Part shown: positions 8,225 to 16,844 of the stretch, piece after piece
Layout of the letters: every line of letters starts with the position of its first letter
Position numbering within the stretch: position 1 is the stretch's first letter
NCBI GenBank assembly: GCA_942493275.1
Contig: OW818687.1
Coordinates: 434,001-498,000 of the forward strand
Direction of reading: 5' to 3'
Length of the DNA: 64,000 bases
From: G942493275 sp942493275
GTDB taxonomy: Bacteria > Actinomycetota > Coriobacteriia > Anaerosomatales > PHET01
Made by a program: the position numbers and the translations under genes
Notes under the pieces: model-generated
What the model was told of the DNA's origin: nothing
Databases searched by the model: none
The model's input: only the letters and a program-made list of their open reading frames with translations

Positions 8225-8566
8225 ATGTCACAGCCGATAATCGTCGAGGTTTTCGACGTCCCCGCCGCCACCGACTGCTGGTCCGGTGGTTGAGGTCCTT
8301 CGTGGTCTCCGGAGGAGATCACCGCGATAGTGGCCGCCGAACTTGCTCGCCGCTACGGCGACGAGGCGAAGGTGCTGTATCGCAACGCTGCCGAGGAGGA
8401 CGTCCGCTCGGAGCACGGCAAGGTCATCGAAGAGATCGAGAACCGCGGGCTGCTCTACCCGGTCACCGTGGTAGACGGGTTGCCGCTCTATGACGGCGCA
8501 GTTTCGTACCCCGCCATCATGCGTGCGGTCCAGAACAAGATCGTCGAGCGCAGCGCCGCATCCTGA
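8225..8566 (+). CDS. Thioredoxin-like selenoprotein read through an in-frame TGA
   Basis: A 113-codon gene whose codon 23 is TGA (8291-8293). The upstream part (MSQPIIVEVFDVPAATDCWS, then GG) has a strong ribosome site (GGAGAACACAC-ATG) 8 bases after the ferredoxin stop. The downstream part (GPSWSPEEITAIVAAELA...) continues in the same frame as a folded domain to 8566. The result is a beta-alpha-beta thioredoxin-like fold with a CWSGG-U redox pair (Cys18/Sec23) and a plausible cis-Pro loop (LYPVTVVDG). A SECIS-like hairpin follows the TGA. The family was not recognised. The alternative is a nonsense-mutated pseudogene, made unlikely by intact flanks and spacing. An automated caller would report only a truncated C-terminal piece. 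Confidence 0.75.
8294..8322 (+). promoter_or_regulatory. SECIS-like hairpin for Sec23
   Basis: Directly after the TGA, GTGGTCTCC (8302-8310) pairs with GGAGATCAC (8314-8322), 9 bp with one G-U pair. The apical loop is GGA. The loop starts 17 nt after the TGA, almost the same distance (18 nt) as in the fdhA SECIS in this window. Bacterial SECIS elements need a stem just 3' of UGA and a G at the start of the loop; both are met. Confidence 0.65.
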
Positions 8567-8591
8567 CCCGACCGTGCGATACACTGCGCCA

Positions 8592-9737
8592 ATGAGCACG
8601 GTGAGCATCGCATCCTGCAGTACCTACGAGACCGAGACTATCTCGGCCTCTCTGAACGCCGCTCTCTCCCCGCTTGGGGGGATGGCGGCGTTCGTGTCTC
8701 CGGGGCAGCGCGTGCTGCTCAAGGTCAACCTGCTCTCGCGGGCGGTGCCCGACAAAGCGGTCACGACGCATCCCGAGCTGGTCCGCGCGGTCATCCGATC
8801 GGCGAAGGCAGCCGGCGGCATCGTGACCGTCGGCGACAGCCCCGGCGGTCCCAACCGGCCCGCGCAGTGGCGCCGGATCGTCGAGGACTCCGGGATAGGC
8901 GCCGTATGCGCCGATGAGGGCTGCGAGCTCGTCCTGCTCGACGACGACACGGTTCGGGTCCAGAACCCCTCCGGCGATCTGTACGGCGCCTTCACGCTGG
9001 GCCGCGCGGTGGTGGAGACCGACGTGCTGATCACCCTGCCCAAGTTCAAGACCCACGGGTTCATGATGTTCACGGGCGCAGTGAAGAACCTCTTTGGCTG
9101 CATCCCCGGGCTCGAGAAGGCCCAGTACCACCTCACCGTTCCCGACAGGGACGACTTTGGATCGATGCTCGTCGACCTGATGCTCGCTTGCAGGCCGGCG
9201 CTCGCGATCATGGACGCCGTCGTGGGCATGGAAGGCGAAGGCCCGGCCGGTGGGACTCCTCGGCAGGTCGGGGCGATCATCGCCTCCGCCGACAGCGTCG
9301 CCCTCGACGTGGTCGCGTCATCAATGGCGGGGCTCGACCCGCTCGAGGTCTACACCACCAAGGCGGCATCCAAGCGCGGCATCGGCACGACATCGCTCTC
9401 GGACATCGAAGTGGTCGGCGCGTCGTGGGAAGCGCTCTCGCCCGAGAACTTCGCTCTCCCCGTCCGCGACATCAGCGCGAAGATGCCGGCATGGCTCGGA
9501 AAGCGACTTCGCGGGTGGGTGACCGCGCGTCCCGTGCTCGAGCGCCCCGAGGGCTGCACGAAGTGCCGCACCTGCGCGGAGGTGTGCCCGGTCGAGGCGA
9601 TCACGATCGCCGCATCGGGCCCTGAGTTCGATCGGGACACCTGCATCAGGTGCTACTGCTGCCAGGAGTTGTGCCCGCCGCAGGTCATCGGGCTGAAAGC
9701 GCCTCCGCTGGCCAAGCTCGCCTCGAAGCGCCGGTAG
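8592..9737 (+). CDS. DUF362 domain protein with C-terminal two-cluster ferredoxin
   Basis: A 381-aa cytoplasmic iron-sulfur protein. Residues 1-300 form a DUF362 domain (VLLKVNLLSRAVPDKAVTTHPELV, VGDSPGG, TLPKFKTHGFMMFTGAVKNLFG, IMDAVVGMEGEGPAGG). Residues 320-370 hold two [4Fe-4S] motifs (CTKCRTCAEVCPVEAI, CIRCYCCQELCPP). DUF362-ferredoxin proteins are common in anaerobes, and their reaction is not established. The ATG at 8592 lies 25 bp after the selenoprotein stop, so co-transcription is likely. It converges with the J-domain gene, with 5 bp between stops. Confidence 0.85.
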   Translation: MSTVSIASCSTYETETISASLNAALSPLGGMAAFVSPGQRVLLKVNLLSRAVPDKAVTTHPELVRAVIRSAKAAGGIVTVGDSPGGPNRPAQWRRIVEDSGIGAVCADEGCELVLLDDDTVRVQNPSGDLYGAFTLGRAVVETDVLITLPKFKTHGFMMFTGAVKNLFGCIPGLEKAQYHLTVPDRDDFGSMLVDLMLACRPALAIMDAVVGMEGEGPAGGTPRQVGAIIASADSVALDVVASSMAGLDPLEVYTTKAASKRGIGTTSLSDIEVVGASWEALSPENFALPVRDISAKMPAWLGKRLRGWVTARPVLERPEGCTKCRTCAEVCPVEAITIAASGPEFDRDTCIRCYCCQELCPPQVIGLKAPPLAKLASKRR

Positions 9738-9742
9738 CGAAG

Positions 9743-10042
9743 CTACGCGTTCCTTCGGCTGCCGAACCGGTCCAGGAACAGCCCGACCAGCCCCGCGTCC
9801 ATGAACCGTTCCCACGCATCCGCGCCTTCTTCCGGCAGCGTCGCGTCATAGCGTGCCCGGGAACGGCAGTCCCTGAGCACACTGTAAGCCTCGTTGATGC
9901 GCTGCATCCGTCGCGTCGCCTCTTCGTGTCTGCCGGCGCCCGCCTTATCGGGATGGTGCTTCATCGACAGCGCCTTGTATGCCCGCTCGATGACCTCGGG
10001 CTCGGCGTCGCGCGTCACCTGCAATGTGCGGTAGTGGTCCAT
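9743..10042 (-). CDS. Short J-domain (DnaJ-like) protein
   Basis: A 99-aa protein consisting almost only of a J domain: MDHYRTLQVTRDAEPEVIERAYKALS, then the HPD motif in KHHPDKA, then INEAYSVLRD...RYDATLP. It has no Gly/Phe region, zinc finger or C-terminal substrate domain, so it would act as a specialised DnaK co-chaperone. Start chosen at MDHYRTLQV, where the domain begins. It follows the penicillin-binding protein gene by 10 bp on the same strand. Confidence 0.85.
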   Translation of the reverse strand: MDHYRTLQVTRDAEPEVIERAYKALSMKHHPDKAGAGRHEEATRRMQRINEAYSVLRDCRSRARYDATLPEEGADAWERFMDAGLVGLFLDRFGSRRNA

Positions 10043-10052
10043 ATCCCCGGCC

Positions 10053-12032
10053 TCAGTGAATCGCGCAGGTAGCCGACGGTACAAGATCGCGGTCCAGGTA
10101 GATGTCGACCGTCCTGGGGCACTTCTTGTTTGCCAGCAGCATCGAGTCCTGACATATCTTGACGTTCGCTTCCTCGCCGGATGACCTGTCGGCAGCCGCG
10201 GTCTTGGGCGTCACGGGTCTCGCCATCTCGTTCGTGGCTCCGCGCATGAACTGCGCCCATATCTTCGCGGGGAAGCTTCCCCCGGTCACCTTGATGCCGT
10301 GGACTTTGGTCATGGGCACCTGCGCCTCGGGATGTCCGACCCACACAGCCGTGGTCAGGTCGCCTGACCAGCCGACGAACCACGCGTCACGATAGCTCTG
10401 GGTGGTCCCGGTCTTGCCGGCAGCCCATGGCCCGAAGCGAGCCGCGGAACCCGTCCCGCGCTCCACGACGTCGTGCAGCATAAGCGAGGCCCGCATGGCG
10501 ACCGACCGGTCGAGCACGCGTTCCTGGGTCCGCTCCGGCTCGTATACGAGCTGCCCCTGGTCATCGGTGACCTTCACGATGCCGCTCGGCGGCACGCGCA
10601 TCCCGCCGTTCGCGAGCGTCCCAAAGGCCGCCGCCATCTCGAGCGGGGACACGCCTGTCTTGAGCCCGCCCAGCGCGATGGCGGGATCGGGGTTCACGGT
10701 TGTCTGGATTCCGAGGCGCTGTGCGGTGGCCGCCACCTTGTCCGCACCGACGCGCATGATGAGCCTCGCGTACACGGTGTTGACCGACCAGTTCGTGGCC
10801 GCCTGAAGGGTCAATCGCTTCTGCGTGACCGCGTTCTCGTAGTTCTGCACCTTCCACACGCCGTCTTTCACCGGCACCGAGAACGGCGTCGCGGCAAAGG
10901 TCTGATGCGGCTGAACGCCCTGTTCGAGCGCGGTGACCAGCACAAAGGGCTTGAACGCCGAGCCAGGCTGGCGTCGTCCCTGCGCGGCGAGATTGAACTG
11001 GTTCTTGGAGAAGTCGCGCCCGCCCACCATCGCCAGGACGGCGCCGTCGGCATGACGCACGGCAACCAGTGCCACCTCGGGATCCGACTCACGCGAGAGT
11101 TGACGCGCGGACTTCTCGGCGATGCGCTGGACTGCTGGCTCCAGCGTCGTGTAGATCCTCAGGCCGCCCCGGTAGACCCTGTCCTCCCCGAGACGATCGA
11201 TCATGTCCTGCTTCACGTACTCGACGAAGTACGGCGCGAACTGCGAGACCTCGTTGTGCTGAGCGACCACTAGTGGCTCACTTGCGGCCGCGAGTTCCTG
11301 CTCGAGGCTGATGTGACCCTGCTTGCGCATCTCGGACAGGACGAGATCGCGCCTCACCAGCGCTTCGTCCGGGTGCTTGACCGGGTCGTATGCCGAAGGT
11401 GACCTGATGACGCCCGCCAGCAAGGCGGACTGCGCGAGTGAGAGTGACTCGGTGCGAGTTCCGAAGAAGCGACGGGCGGCGCTCTCCACACCGTATGCGC
11501 CCCGACCGAAGTACACGGTGTTCATGTACGTGCCGAGCACCTGGTCCTTGTCGGCACGAGCCTCCAGCTCGTAGGCCAGCAGTGCCTCTCGGACCTTCCT
11601 GTCCAGCGTGCGCTCGCCCTCGGTGAACAGGATCTTCACCAGCTGCTGCGTGATGGTGCTGCCGCCCTGCTGAACCTCACCCGCCGACGCGTTCTTCTTC
11701 AGCGCGCGCATGATGCCCTGAACGTCGACCCCGTTGTGCTCGTAGAATCGCTGGTCCTCGATGGATACGACCGCATCCCGAAGATGCTCGGGCATGTTCG
11801 CGTAAGGGATGATCGTGCGGTCCTCCTCGCCATGCCACTCGGCGAGAACGGATCCGTCGGCGGCGTAGACGATCGACGTCTGCGCGGCCTTCAGGCTGTC
11901 CGGGTCGACCTCGAGGTCAGGCAGTGACTGCGAGACGTCGTAGAGGTACACACCGAGCCCGAGACAGGCGACGACGAACAGCGCCAGCACCCACGCTGCG
12001 ACCCTGAGAAGGATCCCGATTCGCCTGCTCAC
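10053..12032 (-). CDS. Class A penicillin-binding protein (transglycosylase/transpeptidase)
   Basis: A 659-aa bifunctional peptidoglycan synthase. One N-terminal membrane helix (about 8-30) precedes a family-51 glycosyltransferase with the catalytic EDQRFYEHNG (92-101) and GGSTITQQL (123-131). The transpeptidase domain has SAFK (Ser358), SVN (416-418) and KTGTT (540-544). A Cys-containing tail (KICQDSMLLANKKCP, SATCAIH) ends the protein, as in other actinobacterial PBP1A-like proteins. All catalytic residues are present. It acts on lipid II at the outer face of the membrane. Confidence 0.95.
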   Translation of the reverse strand: MSRRIGILLRVAAWVLALFVVACLGLGVYLYDVSQSLPDLEVDPDSLKAAQTSIVYAADGSVLAEWHGEEDRTIIPYANMPEHLRDAVVSIEDQRFYEHNGVDVQGIMRALKKNASAGEVQQGGSTITQQLVKILFTEGERTLDRKVREALLAYELEARADKDQVLGTYMNTVYFGRGAYGVESAARRFFGTRTESLSLAQSALLAGVIRSPSAYDPVKHPDEALVRRDLVLSEMRKQGHISLEQELAAASEPLVVAQHNEVSQFAPYFVEYVKQDMIDRLGEDRVYRGGLRIYTTLEPAVQRIAEKSARQLSRESDPEVALVAVRHADGAVLAMVGGRDFSKNQFNLAAQGRRQPGSAFKPFVLVTALEQGVQPHQTFAATPFSVPVKDGVWKVQNYENAVTQKRLTLQAATNWSVNTVYARLIMRVGADKVAATAQRLGIQTTVNPDPAIALGGLKTGVSPLEMAAAFGTLANGGMRVPPSGIVKVTDDQGQLVYEPERTQERVLDRSVAMRASLMLHDVVERGTGSAARFGPWAAGKTGTTQSYRDAWFVGWSGDLTTAVWVGHPEAQVPMTKVHGIKVTGGSFPAKIWAQFMRGATNEMARPVTPKTAAADRSSGEEANVKICQDSMLLANKKCPRTVDIYLDRDLVPSATCAIH

Positions 12033-12180
12033 AGCAACAAGACTCCCTTGTGAATCCGTGGCGTCCCATCAGTGAGAGTCGTCGGCCCGTGAACGGGGCG
12101 TTCATCGGCTACCGATGGCAACGCGATGGTAGCACGCAAACGGGGTGCCGAGAGGCCACCGTGCACGGTTCTCGGCGTCG

Positions 12181-13107
12181 CTAGACCGCGCTGTCGGGTG
12201 CGGGCAACGCCTCGAGCTGTGCCGAGCGCGCCAGCACCTCCGAGAGGACCACGCCGCAGAGCACGAGTGCGGCCCCGACGAACTGGAGCGCCGTCAGCCT
12301 CTCGTCGAGGAAGATCAGCGCGAGCACGATGGTGAACAGGGGCTCGAGCGTCGAGATCACCGCCGCCTGGGCCGGACCGAGGCCGCGGATGCCCTCCAGG
12401 TACAAGACGATGGCGGCGAAGGTCGGAATCAGCACGATTGCCGCAAGGAGCATCCAGACCGTGGGCGTCCAGGCCGCCACGGATAGCGCCGCCAGCCCTC
12501 CCGTCGCCACTGCGGCGACACCGGGCAGAAACGCGGCTATTCCGAAGGTGTAGGCCATCATCGTGAGGCGCGAGCGGCCCTCGAGCCAGCGGGCCGACAG
12601 CAGGTTGAACAGCGTGTAGCCAACCGCCGCGCCAAGACCCAGCACGACGCCCTGCCATGCGGCCGCGGCCTCACCGCTGCCCAGCCCGACCACGAGCGCA
12701 CAGCCGATGAAGGTGACGAGAACCGCTGTCCCCTGCCCCCAACTCGGCTTCTCTCCGAGGAACAGCCAGCCCGCGATCGTCACCATCGCCGGGTAGGCGT
12801 ACAGCAGCACCGCGACCACCGAAGCATCGGCGTACACCAGCGCGAAGAAGAAGCAGACCGAGGCCGCTCCGTAGCCTGTGAGGGCAAGCGCGCTGTAGCG
12901 CAGCAGGTCCGAGCGCGGAACGACGAGTGCGCGGCGGTTGCCCGCGCTGGCCAGCACGCCCAGCAGGATCGCGGCGATGACAAACCGCCACGTCAGCAGC
13001 GGGAGCGGTTGCGCCCCCTCGGCATAGGCGAGAGGGGTCAGAACGGCGAGCGTGCCGAAGCAGGCTGCCGAGATGACCACCGATACCAGCGAGACCCTCC
13101 GGTCCAC
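12181..13107 (-). CDS. EamA-family (DMT superfamily) transporter
   Basis: A 308-aa inner-membrane protein with ten predicted helices arranged as two EamA repeats (about residues 6-140 and 150-290). The second repeat ends with the typical STLEPLFTIVLALIFLDERLTALQFVGAALVLCGV. The GTG start follows GGGTGGGTC. DMT transporters export small metabolites such as amino acids or nucleosides; the substrate here cannot be read from the sequence. It is divergent from the VanZ-like gene. Confidence 0.85.
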   Translation of the reverse strand: MDRRVSLVSVVISAACFGTLAVLTPLAYAEGAQPLPLLTWRFVIAAILLGVLASAGNRRALVVPRSDLLRYSALALTGYGAASVCFFFALVYADASVVAVLLYAYPAMVTIAGWLFLGEKPSWGQGTAVLVTFIGCALVVGLGSGEAAAAWQGVVLGLGAAVGYTLFNLLSARWLEGRSRLTMMAYTFGIAAFLPGVAAVATGGLAALSVAAWTPTVWMLLAAIVLIPTFAAIVLYLEGIRGLGPAQAAVISTLEPLFTIVLALIFLDERLTALQFVGAALVLCGVVLSEVLARSAQLEALPAPDSAV

Positions 13108-13218
13108 GACCCACCCGTCTTCTTCGAACCCGGCGACAATGCTCGTACGCTCTCACTGGGGCACCCGCCCGTCAAGGCGATGATAGACTCCTCAGTCGAC
13201 AAACAGAGAGGGGCGCGT

Positions 13219-13608
13219 GTGTCCGGCAGGATGAGAGCGAGATGGATTGCGTGGGGCGGCGTCGGCCTGTGGGCCGCGCTGATCTTCGCGGCGTCGTCGG
13301 TGCCGGGATCCAACGTCCCGGGGCGCTTCGGCGCTCTTGCCCACTTCGTCGAGTACGCCGTCTTCGGCGGGCTGCTGTTCATCGCCTATCGCGCTGACGT
13401 TCCCGCTCGCAGAGCCATCGTTCTGGCAATCGTCACGGCGTCTCTCTACGGCATCACCGATGAGTTCCACCAGAGTTTCGTCCCCATGCGGATGCCCGAC
13501 CCGATGGACTGGCTTGTCGACACGCTCGGCGCGATCACCGGCGCGCTCGTCGCGGCGGGGGTCACCCGTCAGGTGCTGCGGCACCGCGAATCGCGCAACG
13601 AGGGCTAG
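13219..13608 (+). CDS. VanZ-like membrane protein
   Basis: A 129-aa membrane protein with about four helices. VanZ-family features are ASSVPGSNVPGRFGALAHFVEYAVFGGLL and ITDEFHQSFVPMRMPDPMDWLVDTLGA; the D-E-x-H-Q and D-x-x-D-x-x-x-D positions are the conserved core. The family was named for low-level teicoplanin resistance, but most members, like this one without a van cluster, have no known role. Start taken as GTG at 13219 behind GAGAGGGG; ATG at 13231 is the alternative. The 3' end overlaps the convergent pilT gene by 4 bp. Confidence 0.8.
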   Translation: MSGRMRARWIAWGGVGLWAALIFAASSVPGSNVPGRFGALAHFVEYAVFGGLLFIAYRADVPARRAIVLAIVTASLYGITDEFHQSFVPMRMPDPMDWLVDTLGAITGALVAAGVTRQVLRHRESRNEG

Positions 13609-14708
13609 TAGACGCCCGTCTGGGCCGCGGCGTGCGGGTCGATGCCGAGCTGGCGCACCTTGATCTTGAAGTCGTGGGCGTTGCCTGCCATCGCGATCGC
13701 GTCATCGAGCGTGATCTTGCGATCCGCGTACAGCCTCAGCAGCGACTGGTCGAACGTCTGCATCCCGTAGTACTCGCCTTCCTCCATCGCGTCTCGGATG
13801 AGGTAGGTCTTGTCGGGATCGTTGATGTACTCGCGGATGGTGCCCGTCATGACAAGCACCTCGACCGCGGGAGCGAGTCCACCCTGAATCGAGGGGATCA
13901 GGCGCAGCGACACGATGCCCTTGAGCGTCGCCGAGAGCATCAGGCGCACTTGCTTCTGCTGGTACGGCGGGAAGAAGTCGATGACGCGGTTGATCGTCTC
14001 GGTGGCGTCGATGGTGTGCAGCGTCGAGAGCACCAGGTTACCGATCTCGGCCGCCGTGAGCGCCGCCGAGACGGTCTCGTGGTCGCGCATCTCACCGATG
14101 AGCACGACGTCGGGATCCTGGCGCACGACGTGCCGGAGCGCATCCGCGTAGCTCTCGGTGTCGATGCCGATCTCGCGCTGGTTGACGATGCACTTCACGT
14201 CCTGGTGCAGGACCTCGATCGGGTCCTCCACGGTGACGATGTGACCTTCGCGGGTGTGGTTGATGTGGTCGATCATCGCGGCGAGCGTCGTGGTCTTGCC
14301 CGAGCCGGCCGTTCCAGTGACGAGAATGAGGCCGCGCGCTTCATCGGCGAGACGCCTGATGACGGGGGGCAGGCCGAGGTCCTCGATCGAGGCCCGCTCG
14401 GTGGCGACGCGGCGAAGCGTCATACCCACGGTGCCGCGCTGGTGGAAGACGTTGACGCGGAATCGCCCCGTGCCCGAAAGCGAGTAGGCGAAGTCGGCCT
14501 CACGGTGATTCTCGAAGGACTTTATCTGGCGCTCGTCCATCATGCCGACTGCGAGCGCCCTGGTCTGCTCACCCGTGAGCGACTGATACTCGCTCAGGAT
14601 GATCAGCTTGCCGTTGAGACGTATCGCTGGCGGGCTGCCGACCTTGATGTGCAGGTCGGAGCTACCGCGGTCCGTCATCAGCTTCAGAAGTCCGTCGATC
14701 TCGGCCAT
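13605..14708 (-). CDS. pilT: PilT, type IV pilus retraction ATPase
   Basis: A 367-aa secretion ATPase with an N-terminal PAS-like domain (LLKLMTDRGSSDLHIKVGSPP) and a RecA-like core: Walker A GTAGSGKTT (132-140), Asp box (IVTVEDPIEVLH), Walker B (DPDVVLIGEMRD) and His box (LVLSTLHTIDATE). The AIRNLIR-like motif typical of PilT is not obvious; instead there is GTIREYINDPDKTYLIRDAMEEG at the equivalent place. It drives pilus retraction and twitching or DNA uptake. No other pilus gene is in the window; the chemotaxis genes nearby could serve pilus-based motility. Confidence 0.92.
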   Translation of the reverse strand: MAEIDGLLKLMTDRGSSDLHIKVGSPPAIRLNGKLIILSEYQSLTGEQTRALAVGMMDERQIKSFENHREADFAYSLSGTGRFRVNVFHQRGTVGMTLRRVATERASIEDLGLPPVIRRLADEARGLILVTGTAGSGKTTTLAAMIDHINHTREGHIVTVEDPIEVLHQDVKCIVNQREIGIDTESYADALRHVVRQDPDVVLIGEMRDHETVSAALTAAEIGNLVLSTLHTIDATETINRVIDFFPPYQQKQVRLMLSATLKGIVSLRLIPSIQGGLAPAVEVLVMTGTIREYINDPDKTYLIRDAMEEGEYYGMQTFDQSLLRLYADRKITLDDAIAMAGNAHDFKIKVRQLGIDPHAAAQTGVY

Positions 14709-14775
14709 TGTGAGTCATCTCCCGATAGAAGCCGCACGGTGTATAGGATAGCGCACTCCGACCCACGGGAAAGAC

Positions 14776-14810
14776 AACACCCCGCAGCCGTGAAATCGCT
14801 GCGGGGTGTT
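14776..14810 (-). terminator. Intrinsic terminator after the NlpC/P60 gene
   Basis: A perfect 13-bp inverted repeat (AACACCCCGCAGC / GCTGCGGGGTGTT) with a 9-nt loop lies 19 bp past the NlpC/P60 stop. On the minus strand it is followed by GTCTTTCCC, a short T-rich tail. Confidence 0.8.
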
Positions 14811-14828
14811 GATGCGAAACGGTGGAAA

Positions 14829-15866
14829 TTACGGGCGGCAGGCACCCGCGTAGTCACTGCGGCTCATCGACGAGATCTTGACGACGTCGCCCGTGTGGGG
14901 GGCATGGATGTACATGCCGCCGCCCACGTAGATGCCGACGTGGTGGATCGGGCTGCCGAAGAATACGAGGTCACCCGGCTGCAGGTCCGAACGGCTGACG
15001 CGCTCGCCGTATCCGATCTGGGCACGCGAACTGTGCGGCAGCGACACGCCTACCTGGCGGTACACGAACATCGTGAAGCCGGAGCAGTCGAACGTGTTGG
15101 GACCATCGGCACCCCACACGTAGGGCGCGCCCAAGTAGCGCTTCGCGATGTTCACGACCTGGCTGCGGGGAGCACGCGTGGGCGGCGGGAAAGTCTTGCC
15201 GCCTCCTCCGCCTCCGCTGCTTCCGGTGCTCGCCCAGCGAGAGGCTTGCGCGTTGCGCGCACGCTCCTCGGCGGCCTGCAGCGCGGCGATCTCGCTCTCG
15301 AGGCCGGTGAGCTTGCGCTTGCGCTCGGCGAGCTGCCCCTCGATGGAGTTCTTCTGCTTCTTCATCGTGGCAGCCACCGCGCCGGCGGCCTTTTCCTTAG
15401 CCGCGAGGTCCTTGTGGGCGGCCTTGTACTCGGCACGCAGGCCCTTGAGCTCTGCGACGGCCTCGGCATCGGCTGAGTTGAGATCCTTGAGCAGGTCCCA
15501 TGTCGTGGAGAACTCCTCGAAGGACTCGGCGCCCAGAAGCACGTCGACGAAGCTCATGGAGCCATTTCGATACATGTTCCGCGCACGGGTGTTGAGGTGC
15601 GTCTGGACAACGTCCATGCGCCCCTCGACCTTCTTGAGGCGGGACTGTGCCTTCTTCTTCTGTGCGAGGAGGGTGCGGTGCTTGGCTGACGCCTCGTTGT
15701 AGCGCTCCGCCGCAATCTCGACCTTGGCGTCGAGCTTGTCGACCTGCGCCTTCACCGCACGCGCCTGCTCGAGTTTGCTCGAGGGAACCGCGTATGCGGG
15801 CGCCGCACTTATCATGAGCGCCGCGGTAAGAAACAGCGCTACGAATGTCCTGCTGTGGGTACTCAG
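14829..15866 (-). CDS. NlpC/P60 peptidoglycan endopeptidase with coiled-coil domain, CTG start
   Basis: A 345-aa secreted wall hydrolase. A signal peptide (hydrophobic run VALFLTAALMISAAPAYA) is followed by a long coiled coil (about 35-205), a Gly-rich linker and a C-terminal NlpC/P60 domain with catalytic Cys in FDCSGFTMFVY and His in IHHVGIYVG. The signal peptide is complete only if translation starts at CTG (15864-15866), which has GGGAGAG seven bases upstream. The first in-frame ATG (15813-15815) falls inside the hydrophobic core. CTG initiation is rare, so a sequence error is the alternative. It cleaves peptide cross-links during growth or division. Confidence 0.85.
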   Translation of the reverse strand: MSTHSRTFVALFLTAALMISAAPAYAVPSSKLEQARAVKAQVDKLDAKVEIAAERYNEASAKHRTLLAQKKKAQSRLKKVEGRMDVVQTHLNTRARNMYRNGSMSFVDVLLGAESFEEFSTTWDLLKDLNSADAEAVAELKGLRAEYKAAHKDLAAKEKAAGAVAATMKKQKNSIEGQLAERKRKLTGLESEIAALQAAEERARNAQASRWASTGSSGGGGGGKTFPPPTRAPRSQVVNIAKRYLGAPYVWGADGPNTFDCSGFTMFVYRQVGVSLPHSSRAQIGYGERVSRSDLQPGDLVFFGSPIHHVGIYVGGGMYIHAPHTGDVVKISSMSRSDYAGACRP

Positions 15867-15931
15867 TTGAGTCTCTCCCTAGCCTGCCGGGGGCAAAACA
15901 CTCCGCGGAAATGTTAACACGGAGGGTGACC

Positions 15932-16825
15932 TCAGTCGAACGCGACGCACGCTGCATCCAGCAACGCGACCGCCGCACCTTGTTCCGCATGCTCGTCTTC
16001 AGGCGCGACCAGATCAGCTTCGATCACGACCTCCGAGCAGCCCGAACGCGATGACGCGACTGCTGTGAGCAGCCTCGCGCCGAGCGTCTGCGGCTCACCC
16101 AGACTCACGACCGGGCGACCTGGAACAGCAGAAGTCGTGCCGCTTCCGCAGATCCACAGCGTGACCGACCTGTCTCCACGCGGAACCATGTCGCTCGCCA
16201 CAAGCGCCACGCGCGCCTCCGGCGTGGTGGCGAGCGCAAGGTTGACCACCCGTCCCGCGATCCGCTTCCCCGCGTCGTCGAGGCCGCCTATCGAGAAGGC
16301 CGCCTTGGTGAGAACCTCGGCCGCACGCGCACTCGTGAGGCGCGCAGCCGAATGAGCGCGGGGGTCCTTGCCCTCCCACACGTGCCGCAGCGCGAAGATG
16401 GCGCCCGAGGTTCCGGGGCCGAGTATTCCGTCCGAGGGCAGCCCGGCGTTTCGCTGGAACTCCCTGACCGCGTGCTCCGTGAACGTGCCGAAGATGCCGT
16501 CAGGCTCGCCGCAGGCGAAGCCGAGCGCGTTGAGTGCCTGCTGGAGCTGGGCGACGTCGTGCCCGTGGAAGTGCGGGAGGCGCAGGTAAAGCATCCTGTC
16601 ACCGAGGGTGAAGGTCGCATCCACGAGGGCCGACCACGTCTCGGCGCCGACCGAACCGGCCTCCGCGAGTCCCTGAGCGGACTGGAACTGGCACAGCGCC
16701 TCACCGGTGCGGCCGAGGAACACCCCGTCGACACCCGTGGGGCCGAGGTCGTAGCCGAGGACGAGCAGTCGTCGCTGTATGTCTTCGACCGCGGGACCCC
16801 TGTCCCCCGGCCTGATGGGCTTCAT
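15932..16825 (-). CDS. Protein with two peptidoglycan-binding (PG_binding_1) domains
   Basis: A 297-aa protein with two PG_binding_1 repeats (about 5-65: PGDRGPAVEDIQRRLLVLGY...VDGVFLGRTGEAL; and 85-145: VAQLQQALNALGF...PDGIFGTFTEHAVREFQ). The C-terminal half (about 155-297) resembles the amidase-like fold that follows such repeats in actinobacterial cell-wall proteins, but I see no zinc ligands. There is no signal peptide, so export would need another route or the protein is intracellular. The ATG follows GAGGGGG. It lies downstream of, and co-directional with, the signalling block. Confidence 0.7.
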   Translation of the reverse strand: MKPIRPGDRGPAVEDIQRRLLVLGYDLGPTGVDGVFLGRTGEALCQFQSAQGLAEAGSVGAETWSALVDATFTLGDRMLYLRLPHFHGHDVAQLQQALNALGFACGEPDGIFGTFTEHAVREFQRNAGLPSDGILGPGTSGAIFALRHVWEGKDPRAHSAARLTSARAAEVLTKAAFSIGGLDDAGKRIAGRVVNLALATTPEARVALVASDMVPRGDRSVTLWICGSGTTSAVPGRPVVSLGEPQTLGARLLTAVASSRSGCSEVVIEADLVAPEDEHAEQGAAVALLDAACVAFD

Positions 16826-16844
16826 CGATGATCCCCCTCGGAGG

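Noticed and set aside
8291..8293. TGA at 8291 as a nonsense mutation in a pseudogene
   Set aside because: Both flanks are intact, in frame and domain-like, and a SECIS-like hairpin is present. The genome uses Sec in fdhA. Kept as a selenoprotein.
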